From positions 1 through 64,000 of the forward strand of contig DATGGK010000235.1 of assembly GCA_035308565.1 (NCBI GenBank): a stretch of DNA of 64,000 nt, in the 5' to 3' direction. Source of the stretch: JANXLS01 sp035308565 (GTDB lineage: Bacteria > Planctomycetota > SZUA-567 > H5-PLA8). The notes beneath the pieces were generated by a model, which was not told the origin of the DNA, did no database searches, and was given only the letters and a program-made list of their open reading frames with translations. How positions within the stretch are numbered: position 1 is the stretch's first letter; every line of letters begins with the position of its first letter. Of the stretch, positions 33,963-42,373 are shown piece by piece. Both the position numbers and the translations under genes were made by a program.

Positions 33963-34801
33963 CACATTTCCTTTACGGCTTCGAGTTTCTTGCCGTCCGC
34001 GCTGTACAGCCGCACGGCTTGAGCCGTTGAGTCGTGGTTCATTAGCACGAGCGTGTTGTTGGCGATACATTCTTTGAACAGCGCGCGCTTCTGCTCCAGC
34101 GTTTCAAGCGGGTACAAATCGTAGGCCATGATCCACGGTAGGTGGCGGTGCGCCGTCGTGGGCATCATTTCGCCGATGAACAGCGCGCGTTTGCCGCCGG
34201 ATTCGATGCGCACGGCGCAGTGGCCGGCGGTGTGGCCGCCGGTGTGGAACATCGTCACGCCCGGCACAACTTCGCGCACGTCGTCGAAGACGTCCCAGCC
34301 GGTGTCGGCGTCGATGGGCGCGATGTTTTCGGACAAATACGTGCCGCGTTGAACTTCGTTTGGATTGCGCGCGACTTCGAGTTCACGCCGTTCGACGATG
34401 TGACGAGCATTGACGAAGACCGGTTCCAATTCTCCGCGCGCGTTGAACTGCGTGTTCCAGCCGGCGTGGTCGAGATGCAAATGCGAATGCGCGAGGATGG
34501 TGATGTCGGAGGGCTTCAGGCTGATGGCGGCGAGTTCCTCGATAAGGCGCGGGCGCTGATCGATGGCGTAGATGTCGCGCTGCTTTTCGTTCCACTTCCG
34601 GCCCAGGCCGCAGTCAATGAGGATCGTGTGTTTGCCCGTGCGGATCAGCGAACAATGGCAGGCGAGCGTCATGCGATTGCGCTCGTCGGCGGCGCGTTCG
34701 CGCGTCCAAAGCGGCTTGGGCACGATGCCGAACATGGCGCCGCCGTCGAGTTTGAATTCGCCGTCAGTGAGGAGATCGATTTGAAAATCGCCGAAAACCA
34801 T
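33962..34801 (-). CDS. Metallo-beta-lactamase-fold hydrolase
   Basis: Predicted 279 residues from ATG at 34801. The metal-binding HxHxDH is HLHLDH (107-112) in ILAHSHLHLDHAGWN. A further His lies in FHTGGHTAGHCAVRIES and the bridging or later ligands in ALFIGEMM and LMNHDST. The architecture (LTDGEF start, ILIDCGLG) is that of quorum-quenching lactonase-like MBL proteins, but many hydrolases share it, so substrate is open. Cytoplasmic. It overlaps the downstream QFHLST gene by the TGATG junction. Confidence 0.88.
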   Translation of the reverse strand: MVFGDFQIDLLTDGEFKLDGGAMFGIVPKPLWTRERAADERNRMTLACHCSLIRTGKHTILIDCGLGRKWNEKQRDIYAIDQRPRLIEELAAISLKPSDITILAHSHLHLDHAGWNTQFNARGELEPVFVNARHIVERRELEVARNPNEVQRGTYLSENIAPIDADTGWDVFDDVREVVPGVTMFHTGGHTAGHCAVRIESGGKRALFIGEMMPTTAHRHLPWIMAYDLYPLETLEQKRALFKECIANNTLVLMNHDSTAQAVRLYSADGKKLEAVKEM

Positions 34802-35078
34802 GGGAACGCTCGCAAGGCCACGCGTAATCTTCCTGAGACGTTGGCGAAAAATCAATCTTGAAAATTCGTACACCGAAATGCGGGCCTGTGCCACGTTGGT
34901 TGCAAGCACAGTAGTTCGCCCTGTTGAGCGTGTGAAAAAATCCAAACGGCAGGAAGTGCAGCCGGTTTGACGCCGACTAATAAGACATGGAACGAATGAT
35001 ATGGATTGGCGACGGAGGCGTGCACATGACTGATCCGGATGCGTTGCTTGCCCTGGGTTCGACAGAGAACCGGATGCG

Positions 35079-35690
35079 GTGCGCTCGGATGCGGCGCCGC
35101 GCGTGGATGTGCCGAGGCGCGATCAGGTTGAATTCTATTTCGCCGACATCGATTCGTTGATTCCCGAGGAGCATCCCGTGCGGATCGTGGACGCGGCGGC
35201 CCGCCGGATAGACCTCTCGGAATTGTATGAAGCCATGCGCGCGCGCGAGGGCGGACCCGGGCGGCCAAATATCGATCCGCGTTTGATGCTGGCGCTGTGG
35301 GTGTACGCGATTCTGCGCGACGTGGGCAGTGCGCGCGCCCTCGACGAACTGTGCAAAAAACACCTCGCCTACCGCTGGCTGTGCGGCGGTGTGTCGGTGA
35401 ACCACCACACGCTTGCGGATTTCCGCTCGGAGCGCGCCGGCTTGTTCGAGCGGCTGTTGATCGAACAGTGGCACGGCTGCGCGCGGCGGGACTGGTGAGG
35501 ATGGATTCGACGGCATGCGCGTGCGCGCCAGCGCAGGTTGGAAGTAGTTCCAGCGCGAAGCACGGCTCGAACAATTTCGAGAGGAAGCGCGCGCGCAGGC
35601 CGAGGCGCTGCGTGACGAGTTGCACGCCGATCCTATTAGGCCTATACTGTATGCTCGCGCTTGGAAAGGCGCCCCATTTTCAAAGTAGGT
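35079..35690 (+). pseudogene. Decayed transposase (IS1182/DUF772-like)
   Basis: The first part reads FYFADIDSLIPEEHPVRIVD, PNIDPRLMLALWVYAILRDVGSARALDEL and LAYRWLCGGVSVNHHTLADF, the N-terminal (DUF772) region of IS1182-group transposases. After about 35460 the homology continues in other frames: LLARVARLRAAG-like sequence, DGMRVRASAG, then REARLEQFREEARAQAEALR. At least two frameshifts and the loss of the whole DDE catalytic part make it a remnant. No terminal inverted repeats or target duplication were identified. It lies directly before the arsC-like gene. Confidence 0.75.
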
Positions 35691-35695
35691 GACCA

Positions 35696-36103
35696 TTGAT
35701 CGAAAAAGCGCTGCCGAAAATCCTCTTCGTCTGCGTCGAGAATTCCTGCCGCAGCCAGATCGCCGAAGCGTTTGCACGCATGTTGGGCGCGGGGAAAATC
35801 GAAGCCTACAGTTCAGGCTCGCGCCCGTCCGGCGTCGTGAATCCGAAGGCCATCGAGTCGATGCGCGAAGTGGGCTACGACCTCAGCGCGCACGCCAGCA
35901 AGTCGCTGACGCAAATTCCCCAAGTCGAATACGACTACGCCATCACCATGGGCTGCGGCGACGAATGCCCCTTCGTGAAAGCCAAGCACCGCGAAGATTG
36001 GGGCATCCCCGACCCCAAGCACATGAATCCCGACGAATTTCGGAAGGTGCGCGGGATCATTGAGGAGAAGGTGTGGGGGTTGATTGCGCGGCTGGAAAAA
36101 TGA
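35696..36103 (+). CDS. arsC: Arsenate reductase / low-molecular-weight phosphatase family
   Basis: Predicted 135 residues with a TTG start after TAGGTGA. The P-loop CX5R is C13-VENSC-R19 in FVCVENSCRSQIAEAF. Two further Cys, C87 and C91 (TMGCGDECPF), are in the position of the redox Cys of thiol-coupled arsenate reductases, and WGIPDP supplies the general-acid loop Asp. It would reduce arsenate to arsenite. No arsR, arsB or acr3 lies nearby, so a phosphatase role remains possible. Confidence 0.8.
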   Translation: MIEKALPKILFVCVENSCRSQIAEAFARMLGAGKIEAYSSGSRPSGVVNPKAIESMREVGYDLSAHASKSLTQIPQVEYDYAITMGCGDECPFVKAKHREDWGIPDPKHMNPDEFRKVRGIIEEKVWGLIARLEK

Positions 36104-36163
36104 GTGGCTTCGCGAAGCGATGTTGTATACTTTACGTTGGTCACGAGCATTGAGGATGAGCAC

Positions 36164-36721
36164 ATGCCACTTGTCGCCGAAACAAAAACATTTACTCCTG
36201 AAGATCTGCTCGCGCTTAACGACTATCCCAGCTACGAATTGGTGGATGGCCAATTGGTGGAGAAAAACATGGGCGCTATGGCCAGCCGAATCGGATTCGT
36301 GATTGCGTTACTGCTTGAAAGTTACGGTGCCAATAAGCGAATTGGACTCGCAGTGACGGAAGCCACCTTTCAATGTTTTAAGAGCGACCCAAATCGTGTT
36401 CGCCGCCCTGATGCGGCATTTATTTCATTTGAAACATTGGGCGGAACGACGCTCCCGGAAGGCCATATCCAGACGGCGCCGGAACTTGTCGTTGAAGTCA
36501 TTTCTCCCCATGACACCGCTTACGACGTTGAGCGAAAGATCGCCGAGTATTTGGAAGCAGGCGTGCGTCAAGTATGGGCGGTTTATCCGCGCCAGCGCAC
36601 CGTTCGAATCGTGCGCTCCAATGGCACCGGCACCGAACTCCGCGGCGACGCCCAAATCACCGGCGAAGATGTGATCCCTGGATTCACCTGCAATATCGCC
36701 GAATTCTTCAAAACCATCTGA
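36164..36721 (+). CDS. Uma2 family (DUF820) putative endonuclease
   Basis: Predicted 185 residues from ATG at 36164, preceded by GAGGATGAG. The PD-(D/E)XK-like core is visible: YELVDGQLVEKNMG, RRPDAAFISF (the Asp), PELVVEVISPHDTAYDVERKIAEYLEAGV (Glu-x-Ile and Lys) and VWAVYPRQRTVRI. Uma2 proteins are very numerous in Cyanobacteria and Planctomycetota; their substrate is not established. Twenty extra codons are open upstream without support. Confidence 0.9.
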   Translation: MPLVAETKTFTPEDLLALNDYPSYELVDGQLVEKNMGAMASRIGFVIALLLESYGANKRIGLAVTEATFQCFKSDPNRVRRPDAAFISFETLGGTTLPEGHIQTAPELVVEVISPHDTAYDVERKIAEYLEAGVRQVWAVYPRQRTVRIVRSNGTGTELRGDAQITGEDVIPGFTCNIAEFFKTI

Positions 36722-36799
36722 CCCCCGCTTGACTTCAGCCCCTTCACGACTATCCTTTTTCAGCCTATTTTTGGGCGTATGAAAGGGAGATCTCTCATC

Positions 36800-37894
36800 A
36801 TGTCGGCAGCAAATCGGCACCGCGTGGCCGTGGTCGGCGCCACGGGCGTGGCTGGGCAGCAGTTTCTGGTCAGTTTGAAAAATCATCCGTGGTTCGAGGT
36901 CAAGCGCCTCGCCGCGTCCGAACGCAGCGCCGGGAAGAAATTCAAGGACGCAATCATCGATGCGTCGTCCGGCGCCACGCGCTGGTTCTGCGACGAGGCA
37001 TGCCCGAAGGAGTTTCTGGACATCACCGTCGAAAACGCCGAGAAGCTCACGCTCGACGACATCGACATCGTCTTCACCGCCATCGAAAGCGACGCGGCGA
37101 AAATCGTCGAACCGCTCTACGCCGCGCGCGTGCCGGTGATTTCGACGGCGAGCGCGTTTCGCTATGAAAAAGACGTGCCGGTGTTTTTGCCCGGCGTCAA
37201 CATCGATCATGCGGCGCTCGTCGCGATCCAGCGCAAAAACCGCGGCTGGAAGGGCTTCGTCACTCCCGGCCCGAACTGCACCACCGTCGGACTGGTCTTC
37301 AGCTTGAAACCGCTCCACGACCGCTTCGGCATCGGCAGCGTGATCATGACCTCCATGCAGGCCGTCAGCGGCGCGGGGCGCAGTCCGGGCGTGCTCAGTT
37401 ACGACATCGTGGACAACGTCATTCCGTACATTCCAAAAGAAGAAGAGAAAGTGCAGACGGAAACGCAGAAAATTCTCGGTAAACTGCAGGACGGCTCAAT
37501 CGTCAGCGCGCCCTTCAACGTGAGCTGCACGTGTACGCGCGTCAACGTGATCGACGGACACACGGAATCGGTCTTCGTCGGACTCAAAGAGAAGGCGGCG
37601 CTCGACGACGTGAAGAAAGCGTGGCGCGACGGCTACAAGGAATTCCTCACGCTGGGCCTGCCCAGCGCGCCGCCGGAACTGGTCCATTACACCGAGGAGC
37701 CGTTCCGCCCGCAGCCGCGGCATGACCGAAATATGAACGACGGTATGACCACAGTGATCGGCCGTCTGCGCGCGGACAATGTGCTGCCGAACGGCATTAA
37801 GTACGTGCTGCTGAGCCACAACACGAAGATGGGCGCGGCCAAGGGCGCGGTGCTCACCGGCGAGTACCTGATCAAAAGTGGAATCATTGAATAG
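36800..37894 (+). CDS. asd: Aspartate-semialdehyde dehydrogenase
   Basis: Predicted 364 residues from ATG 36800; AAAGGGAGA overlapping an earlier in-frame ATG (36779) could serve as its ribosome site, so 36779 is the alternative start. VAVVGATGVAGQQF is the NADP-binding loop, C160 in PGPNCTTVGL the nucleophile, and SCTCTRVNVIDGHTESVFV the substrate-binding region with its His. The overall form resembles the archaeal/fungal-type Asd. It makes aspartate semialdehyde for lysine, threonine and methionine synthesis. Confidence 0.93.
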   Translation: MSAANRHRVAVVGATGVAGQQFLVSLKNHPWFEVKRLAASERSAGKKFKDAIIDASSGATRWFCDEACPKEFLDITVENAEKLTLDDIDIVFTAIESDAAKIVEPLYAARVPVISTASAFRYEKDVPVFLPGVNIDHAALVAIQRKNRGWKGFVTPGPNCTTVGLVFSLKPLHDRFGIGSVIMTSMQAVSGAGRSPGVLSYDIVDNVIPYIPKEEEKVQTETQKILGKLQDGSIVSAPFNVSCTCTRVNVIDGHTESVFVGLKEKAALDDVKKAWRDGYKEFLTLGLPSAPPELVHYTEEPFRPQPRHDRNMNDGMTTVIGRLRADNVLPNGIKYVLLSHNTKMGAAKGAVLTGEYLIKSGIIE

Positions 37895-37902
37895 GTGCAA
37901 CA

Positions 37903-38667
37903 ATGCAAAATTCAAAATTCAAAATTCAAAATGAACGGCATTGTGTTCCGCGCGCGCTGCTCGCATTCAATTTTGCATTTTGCATTTTGAATTTTGCATT
38001 CAACGCATCCTGCGCCGAGAAGCTCACCATCTCCGCCGGCGAGCAAGCCATCATCGACGCCACAAACGCCGAACGCAAAAAGACCGGCCTGCCCGCGCTG
38101 AAGCCCAACGCCTTGCTCTTCAAAGCTGCGCGGCAGCATTCGGCGGACATGGCCAAAGAAAATAAGATGGTCCACGAATTGTACGGCAAGAAGCACACCG
38201 AACGCCTCGACGACATCGGCTATAAATGGGCGGCCGCGCGCGAAAACATCGCCTTCAACCAGAAGGGCGGCGCGGCCGTGGTCGATGCGTGGATGCACTC
38301 CGAAAAGCACAAAGAGAATATCCTCGCCAACGACATCAGTGAAATCGGAGTCGGGATTGTGAACGATGCGAAAGGCCAGCCGTACTACACGCAGGTCTTC
38401 GGGCGCTCCGAAAGCGATATGCTGCACATCCGATTCACCCTGCGCAACGCGACCGCCAAAGCGCTGACACTTGATTTAGGCGGCCAGCCCGACACGCTCA
38501 AACCCGGCGCGAGCGGCACCTACGACGTCTCCGCGGCCACGCCCGACGCGTCGGTCACGCTCAGTTCGGGCGATTTGAAATTGGAGACAACGGTGAAAAC
38601 CGGCGCGAAGGTAAAAGCGGAGATTAAAGATGGTGCGATTGCAGTCACGCCGGACGCGAAGAAGTGA
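37903..38667 (+). CDS. Secreted CAP (SCP/PR-1) domain protein
   Basis: Predicted 254 residues. The CAP domain spans about 43-168: IIDATNAERKKTGLPALK, AARQHSADMAKENKMVHE, ENIAFNQKGGAAVVDAWMHS and HKENILANDISEIGVGIVND. The metal-site residues of many CAP proteins (H in MAKENKMVHE, E in AARENIAF, H in SEKHKENI) are visible. A beta-rich C-terminal region follows. The signal peptide (RALLAFNFAFCILNFAFNASCA) is encoded almost wholly by an inverted heptamer array. Role outside the cell unknown. Confidence 0.85.
   Translation: MQNSKFKIQNERHCVPRALLAFNFAFCILNFAFNASCAEKLTISAGEQAIIDATNAERKKTGLPALKPNALLFKAARQHSADMAKENKMVHELYGKKHTERLDDIGYKWAAARENIAFNQKGGAAVVDAWMHSEKHKENILANDISEIGVGIVNDAKGQPYYTQVFGRSESDMLHIRFTLRNATAKALTLDLGGQPDTLKPGASGTYDVSAATPDASVTLSSGDLKLETTVKTGAKVKAEIKDGAIAVTPDAKK
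37904..38002. repeat. Inverted heptamer array (TTCAAAA/TTTTGAA) inside the CAP gene 5' end
   Basis: Left arm: TGCAAAA, TTCAAAA, TTCAAAA, TTCAAAA (37904-37931). Right arm: CAATTTT, GCATTTT, GCATTTT, GAATTTT, GCATTCA (37968-38002). The arms are complementary around a 36-base loop and contain the start and signal-peptide codons of the CAP gene. Confidence 0.93.
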
Positions 38668-38743
38668 ATCGCGGATTGGCATTCTCGCTCGAATCGACGA
38701 TACTTCATGTGGTAGGAAAAGCAGACGCCTCTCGGAGAAATTA

Positions 38744-39286
38744 ATGTCCGACCCCACAACGTTCCACGGCACCACCGTCATCGCGGTCAAACAAGGCGCC
38801 AAACTCGCCATCGGCGGCGACGGCCAGGTCACGCATGGGCATGTCGTTTTGAAAGCGACCGCTCAGAAAATCCGCAAGATGCGCAACGGCTCCGTGATCG
38901 TCGGCTTCGCCGGTTCGACGGCCGATGCGTTCAGCTTGCTCGAACGCTTCGAAGGCAAGCTCGACCAGTTCAAAGGCAACCTCAAGCGCGCCAGCGTGGA
39001 ACTGGCCAAGGAATGGCGCATGGACCGCGCGCTGCGCCGGCTCGAAGCGATGCTCGTCGCCGGCGACAAGGAAGCGCTGATTCTGCTCACCGGCACCGGC
39101 GACGTGGTCGAGCCGGACGACGGTGTAATCGGCATCGGCTCCGGCGGCTCGTATGCGCTCGCCGCCGCGCGCGCGCTGATCAAACATTCCACGCTTTCCC
39201 CGCGGCAAGTCGTCGAAGAATCGCTCAAGGAAGCGGCGGCGCTGTGTATTTACACCAACTCGAATGTCACAATTGAAGAACTTTAA
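38744..39286 (+). CDS. hslV: ATP-dependent protease proteolytic subunit HslV
   Basis: Predicted 180 residues; GGAGAAA precedes the ATG. After a short propeptide, GTTVIAV supplies the N-terminal catalytic Thr, followed by LAIGGDGQVTHGHVVLK, VGFAGSTADAFSLLERFE and VELAKEWRMDRALRRLEA. GIGSGGSYALAAARAL completes the fold. HslV forms a double hexamer capped by the HslU ATPase, encoded by the next gene. Confidence 0.96.
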   Translation: MSDPTTFHGTTVIAVKQGAKLAIGGDGQVTHGHVVLKATAQKIRKMRNGSVIVGFAGSTADAFSLLERFEGKLDQFKGNLKRASVELAKEWRMDRALRRLEAMLVAGDKEALILLTGTGDVVEPDDGVIGIGSGGSYALAAARALIKHSTLSPRQVVEESLKEAAALCIYTNSNVTIEEL

Positions 39287-39300
39287 GGAAGGCGTGAATT

Positions 39301-39335
39301 GCCCTATTGGGCCTATAAGTCCTGTAGGCCCTATG
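39301..39335. repeat. GGCCTATA-type palindromic array
   Basis: CCCTATTGGGCCTATAAGTC then CTGTAGGCCCTATG shows self-complementary GGCCTATA/TAGGCCC words similar to the array at 47633-47667. It lies between hslV and hslU. Confidence 0.6.
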
Positions 39336-39401
39336 AGAATTTGAAGCGCGCCGAAGATTTTCTGCTACAATCACCGCTTTGGATTTCACCGGATTCCGAG
39401 A

Positions 39402-40811
39402 ATGCAAAAAATGCGTGAGAAGGAGAACGACAACCCGCCCGCAATTTCGCCCGCCGATGCGCAGGATTTGACGCCGCGCCAGATCGTCGCCGAGCTGGAC
39501 CGATACATCGTCGGCCAGGCCGCCGCGAAGAAGGCCGTCGCGATCGCGCTGCGCAACCGCTGGCGCCGCAAAAAGCTCGATCCCGGCATCCGCGAGGAAG
39601 TCGCGCCCAAAAATATTCTGATGATCGGCCCGACGGGCGTCGGCAAGACCGAAATCGCGCGCCGCCTCGCCGCGCTTTCCGGCGCGCCGTTCGTCAAAGT
39701 CGAAGCCACGCGCTACACCGAAGTCGGCTATCACGGACGCGACGTCGAAAGCATGATCCGCGACCTCGTCAAACAGTCGATGAACATGGCTCAGACCAAG
39801 GCGCGCGAAGAAGTCAAAGTCAAAGCCGCCGATGCGGCCGAAGAGCGCCTGATGGACGTGCTGCTCCCCGCGCCCGAAGCTTTCGCCGGCGCGGCGTCCA
39901 CCGAGAAGGCGCCCGGCAGCGCCTCCGATCAGTACGACAAGACGCGAGCGAAACTGCGCAAGAAGCTCCGCGAAGGCCAGCTCGACACGCGCGATGTCGA
40001 AATCGAAGTGCCGATGGCCGGCGAAGTCGCCGGCGTCTTCGCGCCGTCGATGGGCGAGGAGATGAGCGCAGAATTGCAGGACGCTCTCTCGCGCATGATG
40101 CCCAAGCGCACCAAGCGCCGCAAGATGACCGTCGTGGACGCGCGCAAAATTCTGCAGGCCGAAGAAGCCGAGAAGCTGATTGACCACGACGCCGTCGCGC
40201 GCCAGGCCATTGAAGCCGCCGAAAATTTCGGCATTGTTTTCATCGACGAAATCGACAAAGTCGCCGGCAGCGGCAAAGGCCACGGCCCCGACGTCTCGCG
40301 CGAAGGCGTGCAGCGCGACATGCTGCCGATCGTCGAAGGCGCGTCCGTCAGCACGCGCTGGGGCCTAGTCACGACCGACCATATCCTCTTCATCGCCGCC
40401 GGCGCGTTCCACATGTCCAAGCCCAGCGACCTGCTGCCGGAGTTGCAAGGCCGCTTCCCGATCCGCGTCGAGTTGCAGGACCTGACCGAAGACGATTTCC
40501 GCCGCATCCTCACCGCGCCGAAGAACGCGTTGACCAAGCAATACGGCGCGCTTCTGGCGACCGAAGGAGTAACGCTCGATTTCACCGAAGACGGCCTCGC
40601 CGCCCTCGCCCGCATCGCCGCGACAGTCAACTCGCGCAGCCAAAACATCGGCGCGCGCCGCTTGCACACGGTCATGGAAAAGGTGCTCGAGGATGTGAGC
40701 TTCGACGCCACCGAACTCGCGGAGAAAAACGTGCGCGTGGACGCGAAGATGGTGGAGGAGCGGCTGAAGCCGATCTTGGAGGATGAGGATTTGGCGAAGT
40801 ATATTCTGTAG
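39402..40811 (+). CDS. hslU: ATP-dependent protease ATPase subunit HslU
   Basis: Predicted 469 residues. LTPRQIVAELDRYIVGQAAAK starts the family core; Walker A is GPTGVGKT (76-83), Walker B IVFIDEIDK (about 278-286), and EVGYHGRDVESMIRDLV is the usual pore region. The inserted I-domain spans roughly 110-240. The C-terminus DEDLAKYIL is the tail that docks into HslV. It unfolds substrates for the HslV protease in the cytoplasm. Confidence 0.97.
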   Translation: MQKMREKENDNPPAISPADAQDLTPRQIVAELDRYIVGQAAAKKAVAIALRNRWRRKKLDPGIREEVAPKNILMIGPTGVGKTEIARRLAALSGAPFVKVEATRYTEVGYHGRDVESMIRDLVKQSMNMAQTKAREEVKVKAADAAEERLMDVLLPAPEAFAGAASTEKAPGSASDQYDKTRAKLRKKLREGQLDTRDVEIEVPMAGEVAGVFAPSMGEEMSAELQDALSRMMPKRTKRRKMTVVDARKILQAEEAEKLIDHDAVARQAIEAAENFGIVFIDEIDKVAGSGKGHGPDVSREGVQRDMLPIVEGASVSTRWGLVTTDHILFIAAGAFHMSKPSDLLPELQGRFPIRVELQDLTEDDFRRILTAPKNALTKQYGALLATEGVTLDFTEDGLAALARIAATVNSRSQNIGARRLHTVMEKVLEDVSFDATELAEKNVRVDAKMVEERLKPILEDEDLAKYIL

Positions 40812-40881
40812 GGCGGAAGAGACAAACGGAAATCCGCGCTTTCGTGTTGCGGCGGAAGCCCGCTCAAGCTATAAGAAAAAA

Positions 40882-42372
40882 ATGCCTAACACCGCCATGC
40901 TGTTTGGGTCCGTCGAGCCTCTTTGCTTAATACCGCGTCCGCTGATGAGCGACGAGCTCCCGAAATCGCTCGTCACTCCGGGTGCAAGCGGATTGGAGCG
41001 CATTAATCGCCTCAACGACAGTTATGAGCACAGTTATGCGCGCTATTTTCAACGGCCGATTGCGCTGAACCGAATGCTGGTGAGCTTCCAAGCGAGCAAG
41101 ACTCGTTCGCGCTATCGCTGGTACAAATATAAGGAAGCTTTTTCCGCGGAGCTCGTTGAATTCTTTCTTCAGAAATACGGCGTCGCAAGTGGTGTCACCC
41201 TTGATCCGTTTGCCGGAACCGGCACGACAATGTTTGCCGCGCAATCAATGGGCTTGGACTCAGAGGGCATTGAGTTGCTGCCGATTGGCCAAGCTGTGAT
41301 TCAGGCTCGACGGCTTGCCGAAACAGGCTTGAGCCGAAAGGAAATTGAAACGATTGAAAGTTGGGGGAAAAAGCACGTCTGGCAACGGCACAAAGCGCTT
41401 TCCGCAATAAATGAACTGAAGATCACTGCGGGCGCTTACCCTGACGAAGCGGTCGTTGGCATAGGGAAATACGTATCCGCAATTTCGCAGTTGGACAACC
41501 ACCGCTTGGAGACGCTATTGCGGTTTGCGCTCTTGTGCGTGCTTGAGTCGGTGAGCTATACGCGGAAGGACGGACAATATCTTCGCTGGGACTATCGCTC
41601 GGGTCGCCGACAAGGAAAGAAGCGATTTGACAAAGGGGAAATTCCTGATTTCAAGCAGGCCATTTCGAAAAAGCTGTTGGAAATCGTTTGCGATTTACGC
41701 AGCGATTCGTCGAACGGTCTTCTTTCCGGTTCAAGCGACCACGGGCGAGTTAAATTGCATTCCGGATCGTGCTTGGACATCCTGCCCCGCCTTGAAACTG
41801 CCTCTTATGATTTCATTATGACCTCGCCACCGTATTGCAACCGATACGACTACACTCGCACTTACGCGTTGGAACTGGCGCTGCTCGGTGTGGAGGAAAA
41901 GGAATTGACCGGCCTTCGGCAGTCGATGCTCAGTTGCACCGTCGAAAATCGCGAAAAAAATCTTTTACGACTCAATCCCGCATGGTCAACGGCGCTGAAC
42001 GCCGCCGGCACGCAGCCATTGCTAGGCGAGATACTGCGCTATCTACAGGACATGAAAGATCGAGACTTATTGAACAACAATGGAATCCCACGGATGGTGA
42101 AAGGTTATTTCTTCGAGATGGCGTGTGTGATTTCGGAATGCGCGCGCGTGTTGAAACGAGATGCGCGGCTGGTCATGGTGAACGACAATGTGCGCTACTC
42201 CGGCGCGGGCATTTCGGTGGATATCATTTTGTCTGAGATTGCGAAGGCCGTGGGCTTTGAGACCGAAAGCATTCTCGTACTTCCGCGCGCCAAGGGAAAT
42301 AGCAGCCAGCAGATGGGCGAGCACGGGCGCTCGCCATTGAGGAAATGCGTCTACGTGTGGCGAAAGGCTTGA
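40882..42372 (+). CDS. DNA methyltransferase of an AvaI/BsoBI-like restriction-modification system
   Basis: Predicted 496 residues from ATG 40882; the frame is open back to 40783 within hslU. The AdoMet motif LDPFAGTGT (residues 108-115) precedes the catalytic TSPPY (314-318), followed by CNRYDYTRTYALEL. The SPPY form and this order suit an exocyclic-amino (N4-cytosine or N6-adenine) methylase. The next gene, 1 base away, is an AvaI-type endonuclease, so the likely target is CYCGRG and the product N4-methylcytosine; both are inferences. Confidence 0.85.
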   Translation: MPNTAMLFGSVEPLCLIPRPLMSDELPKSLVTPGASGLERINRLNDSYEHSYARYFQRPIALNRMLVSFQASKTRSRYRWYKYKEAFSAELVEFFLQKYGVASGVTLDPFAGTGTTMFAAQSMGLDSEGIELLPIGQAVIQARRLAETGLSRKEIETIESWGKKHVWQRHKALSAINELKITAGAYPDEAVVGIGKYVSAISQLDNHRLETLLRFALLCVLESVSYTRKDGQYLRWDYRSGRRQGKKRFDKGEIPDFKQAISKKLLEIVCDLRSDSSNGLLSGSSDHGRVKLHSGSCLDILPRLETASYDFIMTSPPYCNRYDYTRTYALELALLGVEEKELTGLRQSMLSCTVENREKNLLRLNPAWSTALNAAGTQPLLGEILRYLQDMKDRDLLNNNGIPRMVKGYFFEMACVISECARVLKRDARLVMVNDNVRYSGAGISVDIILSEIAKAVGFETESILVLPRAKGNSSQQMGEHGRSPLRKCVYVWRKA

Positions 42373-42373
42373 A

